This document shows positions 26,155 to 34,217 of a stretch of DNA of 64,000 nucleotides, one piece after another. The notes below the pieces were generated by a model. The model was not told the origin of the DNA and did not search any database. It saw only the letters and a list, made by a program, of their open reading frames with translations. Every line of letters begins with the position of its first letter. Position 1 is the first letter of the stretch. The DNA is from Streptomyces jeddahensis (GTDB taxonomy: Bacteria > Actinomycetota > Actinomycetes > Streptomycetales > Streptomycetaceae): assembly GCF_001642995.1 (NCBI RefSeq), contig NZ_LOHS01000053.1, positions 1 through 64,000 on the forward strand, given 5' to 3'. Both the position numbers and the translations under genes were made by a program.

Positions 26155-27789
26155 CTAGAGGCTGAGCGGGAGCGGGTCCTGATGCCAGGACTGCTGCTCA
26201 GCCGCGTGCCCCGAACGGTGTTGGGCACACTGGTCCCCCGCGTTCGCTCCGCATCCGGGCAGCACGCATCTGGTGCGTGGTCCGGGAATGCGGGGGCGGG
26301 TTTCCTCACGCCGCCGGGTGTCCGGTCGGGCCTGGGCGGTCCGATGCCCCGCACGATCTCTCCGGTCGTGTGGGGGCGGTGCCGTCCGTCGCCGGATCGG
26401 ATGCCCGAGGGCGCGCCTTCCGATCGCCACGGCTGCCGCGTCGTGGCGTGTCGTCTTACGGGTGGGGGTGGCCAGCGGTTTCTGCCAGTGCTGGGCACCC
26501 CACCGGGAGGTGTAGGCGGGGTCGACCACGACGATCGCCATGTCCTGCTCGGCGGCCATCGCAACCAGCCGGGCCTTGAGCAGGGCCGTGGGGAAGCGGG
26601 AGATCAGGCGGCGGAAGCGCTTGTTGCGGCCGGACTTCTCCCGCGTCCTGCCGTCGGTGAAGTCGAGGTCCTCGATCGCGATCGCTGCGGCGCCGCAGCG
26701 GCGGGCGTAGTGGAGCAACCGGGTCAGGGCGTGTCGGATCTGGGCGTCCCGGTGCGCGGTGGGGCCAGTCAGGTCGTAGAAGAAGCGTCGGGGCTCGCCG
26801 ACGGGGTTGCCGTGCAGGTCCAGGCTCCAGGCAGCGAGGTGGTCGTCGTTCATGTCCACCCCGACCACGCCCCGGGCGAGGGCCGCTTCCAGCGGCAGCA
26901 CGGGGGCAGGGGCGCGCTGCCAGGAGGCGGTCACATACCAGCGGCCGCGCATCGTGTCGTAGTGGATGCGGTACGCCACCGCCCGGTTCGCGGTGATCCG
27001 GTCCAGCCACTCCCTGTCCCGATGCGGGAAGGCCACGGTGGCATCGAGCACGTACCGGCCGTGCGGGGCGTTGGCCAGATGAGCGAGTGGGGCCGGGAGC
27101 CGGATCGAGACCTGCCCGGTGTCGGTGATGCGGATGGTCTCGTTGCCGCAGCGTTTGCCCGACTCCCCGTCAGCGGCCAGGAACATCCGGGCCGCCTCCC
27201 AGCGCTCCCGCCACGCCCGCTCATCCAGCCCGGCCTCGTCCAGGTGATGACGCAGACGTGCGAGCCGCTTGCCACCACGCACCACGCGCACCCGGCCCGC
27301 CGCCCAGTCCGCCTCCAGCCGTGCCAGCCGGTCCTCGAGCACGCTCAGCCGACGGGACTTGGCGTGCCACTCGGCACGGCATGCATACCCTCGCGGAATT
27401 CCCTGGCGTTTGTCGGCCTTCGCGCCCAGCGGCCGAGCCAGCCGCGCCTCGATGCTCGCGATCTGCCCCCGCAGCCGTACCAGATGGGACACCTGACCGC
27501 GCCGCGCCAGCGCCCACTGATCATGAGTGGCCTTGGTGATGCTGCCTGCCCAGCGGGCAGATGACTTTCCCGTCAACTCCTGCTTCCGGGCTGCCCATGA
27601 GGCAGCAGCATGAGCCAGCCCCTGCCGGGACCGTATCGCGACGTCGCCAGCTGCGAGAGCGCCCAAAAATGCACCGACCTCACGCAGCACGGCTGCGTCC
27701 GCTTCCGAAACCTTCAGTCGAGCTCGGATCGCAACCCCAGCAGGACCGGGCAGCACCACGGGCGTCACCAGCTTCCGCCGTGCGCGCAT
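26155..27789 (-). CDS. Stand-alone TnpB-type (IS200/IS605 OrfB-related) RuvC nuclease
   Basis: 544 residues. The three RuvC acidic positions are visible: GVVGVDMNDDHLAAW (Asp), AIAIEDLDF (Glu) and TRHDAAAVAIGRRAL (Asp). The usual CxxC zinc ribbon between the last two is missing: TSRWGAQHWQKP stands where TSxxCSxCG is normal, with scattered cysteines only in the tail (CVLPGCGAN, CAQH). The N-terminal half is longer than in canonical TnpB. No TnpA is adjacent. It lies between two metG genes, its stop 55 bp from the first metG stop and antisense to both. It could be mobile, immobile or domesticated. Confidence 0.87.
   Translation of the reverse strand: MRARRKLVTPVVLPGPAGVAIRARLKVSEADAAVLREVGAFLGALAAGDVAIRSRQGLAHAAASWAARKQELTGKSSARWAGSITKATHDQWALARRGQVSHLVRLRGQIASIEARLARPLGAKADKRQGIPRGYACRAEWHAKSRRLSVLEDRLARLEADWAAGRVRVVRGGKRLARLRHHLDEAGLDERAWRERWEAARMFLAADGESGKRCGNETIRITDTGQVSIRLPAPLAHLANAPHGRYVLDATVAFPHRDREWLDRITANRAVAYRIHYDTMRGRWYVTASWQRAPAPVLPLEAALARGVVGVDMNDDHLAAWSLDLHGNPVGEPRRFFYDLTGPTAHRDAQIRHALTRLLHYARRCGAAAIAIEDLDFTDGRTREKSGRNKRFRRLISRFPTALLKARLVAMAAEQDMAIVVVDPAYTSRWGAQHWQKPLATPTRKTTRHDAAAVAIGRRALGHPIRRRTAPPPHDRRDRAGHRTAQARPDTRRREETRPRIPGPRTRCVLPGCGANAGDQCAQHRSGHAAEQQSWHQDPLPLSL
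26160..26203. ncRNA. Bipartite hairpin in the tnpB 3' end (possible omega-RNA scaffold)
   Basis: GGCTGAGC pairs with GCTCAGCC (8 bp), and inside it GTCCTG pairs with CAGGAC around an ATGC loop. The structure overlaps the last codons of tnpB, as right-end/omega-RNA hairpins do in IS605 elements. A second stem (CGAGA with TCTCG) lies at 26114-26147. That an RNA is made here is inference. Confidence 0.45.
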
Positions 27790-27822
27790 CCGTTTACCCC
27801 TCCACCCGAAACTGCGGCACCT

Positions 27823-27835
27823 CGCTCAACGAGCG
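27823..27835. other. Small hairpin near the presumed left end of the tnpB element
   Basis: CGCTC-AAC-GAGCG is a 5-bp stem with a 3-base loop, 34 bases before the tnpB start. It could be the subterminal hairpin of an IS605-type left end; alone it is weak. The rest of 27790-27959 holds the promoter region of the second metG. Confidence 0.3.
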
Positions 27836-27959
27836 CCACCTGAAAAGGTCACACATTCGGTACATGAATATCTGTTCACTAACCGGAAAGTCCCGAGCTC
27901 GCCCGGTAACCAAGTTCCCCGGCTCGTGCGTACCGCTGGACGCACTAGCCTTGAGAGGC

Positions 27960-29579
27960 ATGCAGACCACGGGACCTCAGCCGGCAGGGGCGAAGAAGGA
28001 GTACTACGTCTCCACGCCCATTTACTACGTCAACGACGCTCCTCACCTGGGCCACGCCTACACGACCGTCGCAGGCGACGTGCTCTCGCGCTGGCACCGT
28101 CAGCGCGGCGAGAAGGTGTGGTTCCTCACCGGCACGGACGAGCACGGTCAGAAGATCATGCGCACCGCCGACGCCAACGGCGTCAGCCCGCAGGAATGGT
28201 GCGACAAGCTCGTCGAGGAGGCATGGAAGCCCCTCTGGGAGCATCTGGAGATCGCGAACGACGACTTCATCCGGACCACGGAGAAGCGGCACACGGACCG
28301 TGTGCAGGAGTTCGTCCAGGACCTGTACGACAAGGGCGAGATCTACAAGGGCGGGTACGAAGGCCCGTACTGCGTGGGCTGCGAGGAGTACAAGCTCCCC
28401 GGCGAGCTGCTGGACGGCGAGGGCGACTTCGCAGGTCAGAAGCTGTGCCCGGTCCACAAGAAGCCGGTGGAGATCCTCAAGGAGGAGAACTACTTCTTCA
28501 AGCTGAGCGAGTACGGCGACAAGCTCCTCGCCCGCTACGAGGCCAACCCGGACTTCATCCAGCCTGAGTCCGCGCGCAACGAGGTCGTGAACTTCGTGCG
28601 CCAGGGCCTGCAGGACCTCTCGATCTCCCGCTCCACCTTCGACTGGGGCGTCCCGGTTCCCTGGGACGAGAAGCACGTCATCTACGTGTGGGTCGACGCG
28701 CTGCTGAACTACGCCACGGCGGTCGGCTACAACGAGAACCCGGCGAAGTTCGAGTCGACCTTCCCGGCGAACGTGCACCTGGTGGGCAAGGACATCCTCC
28801 GCTTCCACGCGATCATCTGGCCCGCGATGCTGATGGCGCAGGGCCTGCCGCTCCCGGGCAAGGTCGCGGCCAACGGCTGGCTGATGGTCGGCGGCGAGAA
28901 GATGTCGAAGTCGAACCTGACCGGCATCAAGCCGCAGGACCTGACCTCGCACTTCGGCGTGGACGCGTACCGCTGGTACTTCCTGCGCGCGATCGCCTTC
29001 GGCCAGGACGGCTCGTTCTCCTGGGAGGACTTCTCCGCCCGCTACACGAGCGAGCTCGCCAACGACTACGGCAACCTGGCGTCGCGCGTGGCGGCCATGG
29101 TCGGCAAGTACTTCGGTGGTGAGCTGCCGGCCTCGGCGGCCGACGGCGAGGCCGAGCAGGCGATCCACGGGGGCCTGGCCAAGGCCGTCGCGGAGGCCGA
29201 CCGCAAGATCGGCGAGGACCTGGACTTCCAGGGCGGCATCCTGGCGATCTTCGACTTCGTCAAGCAGGTCAACGGCTACATCACGGAGCAGGAGCCGTGG
29301 AAGGTCGCCAAGGACACCAGTGACGAGGGCAAGGCCCGCCTCGCGACGATCCTCTACACGGCCGCGGAGTCCCTCCGCGCGGTGGCGGTCCTCCTCAACC
29401 CGATCATGCCGGACACCTCCCAGAAGCTCTGGGACTCCCTCGGCGCGGAGGCCTCCCTCGGCACGCTCGCGGACCAGCGGGTCCAGGACGCGGGCACGTG
29501 GGGCCGCCTCCCGGCGGGCATGACGGTGACGAAGGGCGCGGTGCTGTTCCCGCGCCTGGAGGAGAAGCCGACCGCGTAG
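27960..29579 (+). CDS. metG: Methionyl-tRNA synthetase, KMSKS-type
   Basis: 539 residues from ATG 27960 (MQTTGPQPAGAKKEYYVSTP). The class I signatures are APHLGHAYT and GEKMSKSNLTG. It has a single zinc-type knuckle, CVGCEEYK with LCPVHKK, and the core motifs TGTDEHGQKIMRTA and HLVGKDILRFHAIIWPAM. This is the MetRS1-like bacterial housekeeping form, short of the C-terminal dimerisation domain. SD bases are very near the ATG (GAGAGGC), and CTAGCCT upstream could be a -10. It is followed by a strong terminator. Confidence 0.95.
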   Translation: MQTTGPQPAGAKKEYYVSTPIYYVNDAPHLGHAYTTVAGDVLSRWHRQRGEKVWFLTGTDEHGQKIMRTADANGVSPQEWCDKLVEEAWKPLWEHLEIANDDFIRTTEKRHTDRVQEFVQDLYDKGEIYKGGYEGPYCVGCEEYKLPGELLDGEGDFAGQKLCPVHKKPVEILKEENYFFKLSEYGDKLLARYEANPDFIQPESARNEVVNFVRQGLQDLSISRSTFDWGVPVPWDEKHVIYVWVDALLNYATAVGYNENPAKFESTFPANVHLVGKDILRFHAIIWPAMLMAQGLPLPGKVAANGWLMVGGEKMSKSNLTGIKPQDLTSHFGVDAYRWYFLRAIAFGQDGSFSWEDFSARYTSELANDYGNLASRVAAMVGKYFGGELPASAADGEAEQAIHGGLAKAVAEADRKIGEDLDFQGGILAIFDFVKQVNGYITEQEPWKVAKDTSDEGKARLATILYTAAESLRAVAVLLNPIMPDTSQKLWDSLGAEASLGTLADQRVQDAGTWGRLPAGMTVTKGAVLFPRLEEKPTA

Positions 29580-29592
29580 CCCGTACGCACGT

Positions 29593-29632
29593 CGAAGGGG
29601 CCCGGAACCTGTTGAGGTCCCGGGCCCCTTCG
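29593..29632 (+). terminator. Terminator after metG
   Basis: CGAAGGGGCCCGG pairs with CCGGGCCCCTTCG across a 14-base loop, starting 14 bases after the metG stop. It also faces the 3' end of the converging VapC remnant. Confidence 0.8.
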
Positions 29633-29666
29633 TCGCGTCCGCTTCGCCCAACTGATGACGCTTCGC

Positions 29667-29855
29667 TCAGCTGATGACTTCGACGACACAGCGCGCCCTG
29701 GGCACGCCCTTCAGCTTGCTGTCGGCCGTCACCAGAGGGACGTCGAGTGCTCCAGCCAGCGCGATGTAGGAAGCGTCATACGGCGTGCAGTTGTCGCGCA
29801 GTTCCCAGGCACGTCCCGGCAACGCCGTGAGCGGCGCACACCGCGTCGCACACAT
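29667..29855 (-). pseudogene. C-terminal remnant of a VapC-type PIN toxin
   Basis: 62 residues from an ATG at 29855. The C-terminal half of a PIN domain is plain: LRDNCTPYDASYIALAGALD and VPLVTADSKLKG, which carry the later acidic residues. The N-terminal half with the first catalytic aspartate is gone, as is any antitoxin gene. It would be inactive. The next gene upstream on the same strand is a GNAT gene ending 8 bp away, so that insertion or deletion may have removed the start. Confidence 0.8.
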
Positions 29856-29863
29856 AGCCCTCG

Positions 29864-30391
29864 TCACCTTCCGGGGGTGCCCGCTCCGGGCCGTCGCATC
29901 ATGTAGACGTCGATCGGGTCCTGAGCCTCCACCGTGAAGCCGTAGCGCTCGTACAGCCGCCGGGCGGCACTGCCCTGCAGGACGTTCAGGCGAACGGGCA
30001 CGCCATCGGCATCGGTCCGGTGCAGCAGTGCCCGCAGGACAGCCGATCCGAGCCCCCGGCCCTGGAGATGCGGGGCAAGATAGAAGTGCTCCAGCCACCG
30101 TCCGTCCTCGGCCGGCCGCACCGTGACGCAGCCCGCGAAGGCGCCATCGGCCACGATGACCGACGTGTGTCGCGGGGAGAAGGAATCCCGCAACCGCTGC
30201 CGGACCCGACACTCGTCGAACCGTCCCAACCGCTCCAGGTCCGGGCGCATCACCGTCGCCCGCAGCTCCGCGATCACCTCGACGTCCGACGGCTCGGCAG
30301 AACGCAGCGACCACCCCAGGGGACGGCCCGACCCGGTCCCGGGCACCACCCGGGTCGGTCCTGTTCGCTCCGCCCCCGCGCTCGTGTCCAT
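29864..30391 (-). CDS. GNAT-family N-acetyltransferase
   Basis: 175 residues from ATG 30391. The acetyl-CoA site is in HFYLAPHLQGRGLGSAVLRA (QxxGxG-type loop), followed by LNVLQGSAARRLYERYGF and a C-terminal DVYMMRRP. The first 25 residues look like a variable leader, so a later start is possible. The substrate is unknown. Confidence 0.88.
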   Translation of the reverse strand: MDTSAGAERTGPTRVVPGTGSGRPLGWSLRSAEPSDVEVIAELRATVMRPDLERLGRFDECRVRQRLRDSFSPRHTSVIVADGAFAGCVTVRPAEDGRWLEHFYLAPHLQGRGLGSAVLRALLHRTDADGVPVRLNVLQGSAARRLYERYGFTVEAQDPIDVYMMRRPGAGTPGR

Positions 30392-30427
30392 GGCCGAAGT
30401 ATCCCAACGGCCCCACGGTCGGGCGGC

Positions 30428-30823
30428 TCAGTCGGCCAGATCGACCCGAACCGTCAGCAGGTTCGTCCCGACCGCTCGGACCGCGGCGCTGTTCATCCGC
30501 GGCAGGCTCTTGAGCCGCGCCCGGGCGTCGTCCTCGGGCACCAGGTGCGCGGTGCCGGTGTGCCACTTGCCCCTGATCCGGACGCGGACGCGCGGGTCGG
30601 CCTGGATGTTCCGCACGTACTGCGACTTCTCGCCGTACTCCGAGACGAGCCAGAACTCATCCCCGATACGGCGGCCGCCGAGCGGTGTCCGCCGAGGCAG
30701 CCCGGACTTCCGCCCTGTGGTCTCCAGGACCGTCTGAAACGGCAGCCGCCTGGTGAGCGGGTTGGCGATGTGCCTCTGGACCCATGTGACGGCACGAAAC
30801 TTGCTCTCGTCGAAGCGCGACAC
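30428..30823 (-). CDS. Deazaflavin (F420)-dependent nitroreductase-family protein
   Basis: 131 residues from GTG 30823, chosen because GGGAGAG lies 7 bases upstream; longer in-frame starts exist. The DUF385 pattern is seen in RRLPFQTVLETTGRKSGLPR, RTPLGGRRIGDEFWLVSEYG and YVRNIQADPRVRVRIRGKW. These split-barrel proteins bind F420 and reduce quinones or other acceptors. The adjacent divergent redox genes (ferredoxin, reductase, P450) may be unrelated. Confidence 0.9.
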   Translation of the reverse strand: MSRFDESKFRAVTWVQRHIANPLTRRLPFQTVLETTGRKSGLPRRTPLGGRRIGDEFWLVSEYGEKSQYVRNIQADPRVRVRIRGKWHTGTAHLVPEDDARARLKSLPRMNSAAVRAVGTNLLTVRVDLAD

Positions 30824-31168
30824 CGGTGGCTCTCCCGTTCGTCCGAAGTCTTTTGATTCGGTCTCTTCCACGCCAGTGTCCGGGATGCGGTGGACCGCCC
30901 GCCGACTGGGCTGGTCGTCCGTCATCGGCACATGTCGGTACGAGAGCGGATCTGTGGTCAGCAACGCCTTACGCCATACCAAGGGGCCCGCGGCCATACG
31001 GCTCCGGTGGGCGCGGGGCGTCCTGCGCGTCGGGGTGTGGGACGCGGCGCGCGTAGGGCGCCTCACTCCCCCGGCCCGGCGGGCGTGCGCACCCCCGCCA
31101 CCCCTCCCATCCTGAATCCGGGGGCAGAGGAACGAAGAAGCCGTAGGAACCGACGCAGCGGAGACCTC

Positions 31169-31408
31169 ATGAGGCTTGTCGTTGATCTCAACCGGTGTCA
31201 GGGGTACGCGCAGTGCGCCTTCCTCGCCCCCGACGTGTTCACGATGCACGGTGACGAGGCACTGATGTACGACCCGGGGCCCGACGACGCGCAGCGGGAG
31301 CACGTGCTGCGGGCGGCGGAGGCGTGCCCCGTCAAGGCCATCACCGTGGAGGCCGCGGACGCCGCCGCGTCGGCCCAGGCACGGGCGGGTGCCTCCTATG
31401 CCGCTTGA
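31169..31408 (+). CDS. [3Fe-4S] ferredoxin of a P450 system
   Basis: 79 residues, ATG 31169. It has CQGYAQCAFLAPDVF at the N-terminus and ACPVKAITVE at the C-side: three cluster cysteines, with the second position of the usual four-cysteine motif occupied by Gly/Tyr, the mark of [3Fe-4S] P450 ferredoxins such as SoyB. It overlaps the reductase gene by 11 bases and should hand electrons to the P450 at 32900. Confidence 0.93.
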   Translation: MRLVVDLNRCQGYAQCAFLAPDVFTMHGDEALMYDPGPDDAQREHVLRAAEACPVKAITVEAADAAASAQARAGASYAA

Positions 31409-32792
31409 CGGGTCCCTTCAACGGCTCAGGCGCGAGGGGCACATCGTCGTCGTAGGTGCATCGCTGGCGGGACTGAGGGCCGCCGAGACGCTCCGCGAGG
31501 AGGGCTTCAGCGGGACGCTCACCATGATCGGTGACGAGCCCCAGGAGCCGTACGACCGGCCGCCGCTGTCCAAACAGGTACTGCTCGGCAAGGTGCCCGC
31601 CGACCACACGGCGCTGCCCCGCCGCCGCGCGATCGACGCGCAGTGGCGGCTCGGCACCGCGGCCACCGGTCTCGACCTGCACGCGAAGCGAGTGCATCTC
31701 TCCGACGGCAGCTCGGTCGAGTACGACCGGCTGCTGATCACCACGGGCGTACGGGCCCGTCCGTGGCCGAACGAGCTGGAGGCCGACCTCGACGGTGTCT
31801 TCGTCCTGCGCACCGTGGACGACGCCACCCGGCTGCACCACCGGCTGAAGGCCGGCCCCCGCCGGGTCCTGGTCATCGGCGCCGGGTTCACCGGGTCCGA
31901 GATCGCCTCCGCCTGCCGCGAGCAGCAGCTGCCCGTCACGGTCGCGGAGCGCGGCGCGGCCCCGCTGGTGGGCGCGCTCGGCGCGGTGGTCGGCGAGGTG
32001 GCCGCGGAACTGCAGCGCGAGCACGGCGTCGACCTGCGGTGCGGTGTGCAGGTCACCGGGCTGGAGGGCGACCAGGCGGGACGTCTGCGGTGTGCTCATC
32101 TCTCCGACGGGTCCACGGTCGAGGCGGACATCGCCGTCGTATCGCTGGGAGCGACCCGTAACACCGAGTGGCTCGCGGGGTCGGGTCTGGGCGCCGGGCC
32201 GCGCGGGATCGCCTGCGACGCCGGGTGCCGCGCCTTCGACGTACGGGGCATCGTGACCGACGACGTGTTCGTCGCTGGGGACGTCGCCCGCTCCCCGCAC
32301 CCGCTCTTCGGATACCAGTTCCTCTCGCTGGAGCACTGGGGCAACGCGGTCGCGCAGGCAGAGGTCGCCGCCCACAACATGATCAACTCCAGTGCGGACC
32401 GCCGCCCCCACGTCTGGACGCCGTCCTTCTGGTCCGCCCAGTTCGGCGTGAACATCAAGTCGGTCGGCGTCCCGCCCATGGGCGAGGAGATCATCGTCAC
32501 CCAGGGGTCGCTCTCCGACCGCCGCTTCACCGCGGTCTACGGCTACCGGGGCCGCGTCATCGCCGCCGTCACCTTCGACCAGGCGAAATGGCTGGATTTC
32601 TACCAACGGCAAATCGAACAGGCCGCGCCGTTCCCACCCCCGTACCCCAGCGTCGACCGGCGGCCGGACGGGATGCGGCCGGTACCGGCCGGCTTCCCCG
32701 ACCCCTCCCTGCCCAGCCACGGTCCGACCGTCACCCTCAGCGGCCACTCACCGGCCGACCGACGGGTCTCGTTCACGCCCATGCGCGCGTAA
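31398..32792 (+). CDS. FAD-dependent ferredoxin reductase
   Basis: 464 residues from ATG 31398, inside the end of the ferredoxin gene. FAD dinucleotide motif IVVVGASLAGLRAAE, a second NAD(P)-binding motif VLVIGAGFTGSEIAS, and VFVAGDVARSPHP near the flavin. EPYDRPPLSK is typical of the oxygenase-coupled NADH-ferredoxin reductases. It moves electrons from NAD(P)H to the ferredoxin. The last 50 residues are proline-rich and poorly conserved. Confidence 0.94.
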   Translation: MPLDGSLQRLRREGHIVVVGASLAGLRAAETLREEGFSGTLTMIGDEPQEPYDRPPLSKQVLLGKVPADHTALPRRRAIDAQWRLGTAATGLDLHAKRVHLSDGSSVEYDRLLITTGVRARPWPNELEADLDGVFVLRTVDDATRLHHRLKAGPRRVLVIGAGFTGSEIASACREQQLPVTVAERGAAPLVGALGAVVGEVAAELQREHGVDLRCGVQVTGLEGDQAGRLRCAHLSDGSTVEADIAVVSLGATRNTEWLAGSGLGAGPRGIACDAGCRAFDVRGIVTDDVFVAGDVARSPHPLFGYQFLSLEHWGNAVAQAEVAAHNMINSSADRRPHVWTPSFWSAQFGVNIKSVGVPPMGEEIIVTQGSLSDRRFTAVYGYRGRVIAAVTFDQAKWLDFYQRQIEQAAPFPPPYPSVDRRPDGMRPVPAGFPDPSLPSHGPTVTLSGHSPADRRVSFTPMRA

Positions 32793-32899
32793 GGGCGCAC
32801 GCCGGACCGCGCGCGTGACCGGGCACGCCGAACCGACGGCCTTCGGCCGGAGGAAGCACGACCTGGGCCGAAGGAACCGCGACTTGGAAGGAACCCGCC

Positions 32900-34138
32900 A
32901 TGACGTCGGTCGCACTGCTGCACCGGATCACCGACTACGCCAACCGGGCCGACCCGTACCCCCTGTACGCCGAGCTCCGCAAGACGCCGGTCGTGCAGGA
33001 CGAGGCGGGCCCCTATGTGGTCAGCACGTACTGGGAGATCAAGGAACTGCTCCATGATCCGCGGATCAGCTCGGACGCCCGGAACCTGAGTCCCGACGCA
33101 CCCAGGGGCCCGGCCCAGGAGGAGGACCCGAACCTGCCTCCGACCTTCCTCAGGCTCGACCCGCCCGAGCACGACCGGCTGCGCGGGCTGGCGAACCGGC
33201 CGTTCGGGCCTCCGCACACCCCCCGCCGGGTGCACGACATGCGCAGCGAGCTGGGGGAGATCGTGTCCGGGCTCATCGACGGGTTCCGGGACCGGGAGGG
33301 AGGGGACGGGATCGATCTCGTGGACACCTTCGCGTACCCCTTCCCCGTGACCGTGATCTGCCGGCTGCTCGGCGTCCCGCGCGAGGACGAGGCCCACTTC
33401 CACCAGTGGGCCGACACGATCGCCGCGAGCCTCGACCCGGTCTCGGCGGAGGACCGCGAAGCACGCGCCGAGACCACCCGGCAGGCCCGGTCCGACCTCG
33501 CCCTCTACCTCGCGGGGCTGATCGAGGAGCGCCGCAAGTCCCCCCGCGACGACATGCTCTCCGCCATGGCCGCGGGTCACGGTCCGGACGGTCAGCTGTC
33601 GCCGGTGGAGATGATCAGCACCGCCGCTCTGCTGCTGATCGCGGGCCACGAGACCACCGTCAACCTCATCACCAACGGGATGCTCACGCTGCTGCGCAAC
33701 CCGGACGTCCTGAAGCGGCTGCGCGACGACCCCGACCTCGCCGTCCCGCTCGTGGAGGAGCTGCTGCGGTACGAGCCGCCCGTGCAGCTGCTGCCGCAAC
33801 GCACGACGCTCACGGACATCGAGATCGGCGGGACCGTCATCCCCAAGGGCGCCTCGCTGTGGCTGGTCCTCGCGTCCGGCAACCGGGATCCCCAGCGCTT
33901 CCCGGATCCCGACCGGTTCATCCCCAACCGGCCCGACAACCAGCACCTGGGCCTCGGCAGCGGCATCCACAGTTGTTTCGGCGCCCCTCTCGCCCGGCTC
34001 GAGGCACAACTGGCCCTGACCGAGCTCGTACGCAGGCTCGACAATCCCCGTCTGCTCGAGGACCCGCCCGTGTACCGCCAGAACGCGGTCCTCAGGGGTC
34101 CGCGGCATCTGAACATCGCCTTCGACGGCCTCAAGTAG
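32900..34138 (+). CDS. Cytochrome P450
   Basis: 412 residues. The I-helix oxygen motif is LLIAGHETTVN, the K-helix is EELLRYEPP, the PERF region is DPDRFIPNRP and the heme-binding loop is LGSGIHSCFGAPLARLE (cysteine near residue 358). It is 107 bp downstream of the reductase gene, completing a class I P450 electron chain. The substrate cannot be read from the sequence. Its stop is followed by an in-frame tandem repeat. Confidence 0.95.
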   Translation: MTSVALLHRITDYANRADPYPLYAELRKTPVVQDEAGPYVVSTYWEIKELLHDPRISSDARNLSPDAPRGPAQEEDPNLPPTFLRLDPPEHDRLRGLANRPFGPPHTPRRVHDMRSELGEIVSGLIDGFRDREGGDGIDLVDTFAYPFPVTVICRLLGVPREDEAHFHQWADTIAASLDPVSAEDREARAETTRQARSDLALYLAGLIEERRKSPRDDMLSAMAAGHGPDGQLSPVEMISTAALLLIAGHETTVNLITNGMLTLLRNPDVLKRLRDDPDLAVPLVEELLRYEPPVQLLPQRTTLTDIEIGGTVIPKGASLWLVLASGNRDPQRFPDPDRFIPNRPDNQHLGLGSGIHSCFGAPLARLEAQLALTELVRRLDNPRLLEDPPVYRQNAVLRGPRHLNIAFDGLK

Positions 34139-34155
34139 CGATCCAGCAGGTCACG

Positions 34156-34209
34156 TGGCAATGCAGTAGCTCTTGGCAATGCAGTAGCTCATGGCAATGC
34201 AGCAGCTCA
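34156..34209 (+). repeat. 18-bp tandem repeat after the P450 stop
   Basis: Three copies of TGGCAATGCAGTAGCTCT-type units sit head to tail, flanked on both sides by TCACGTGG. The period is six codons and in frame with the P450, so readthrough of its TAG would add GNAVAL/GNAVAH units and end at a second TAG. Confidence 0.85.
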
Positions 34210-34217
34210 CGTGGGGA

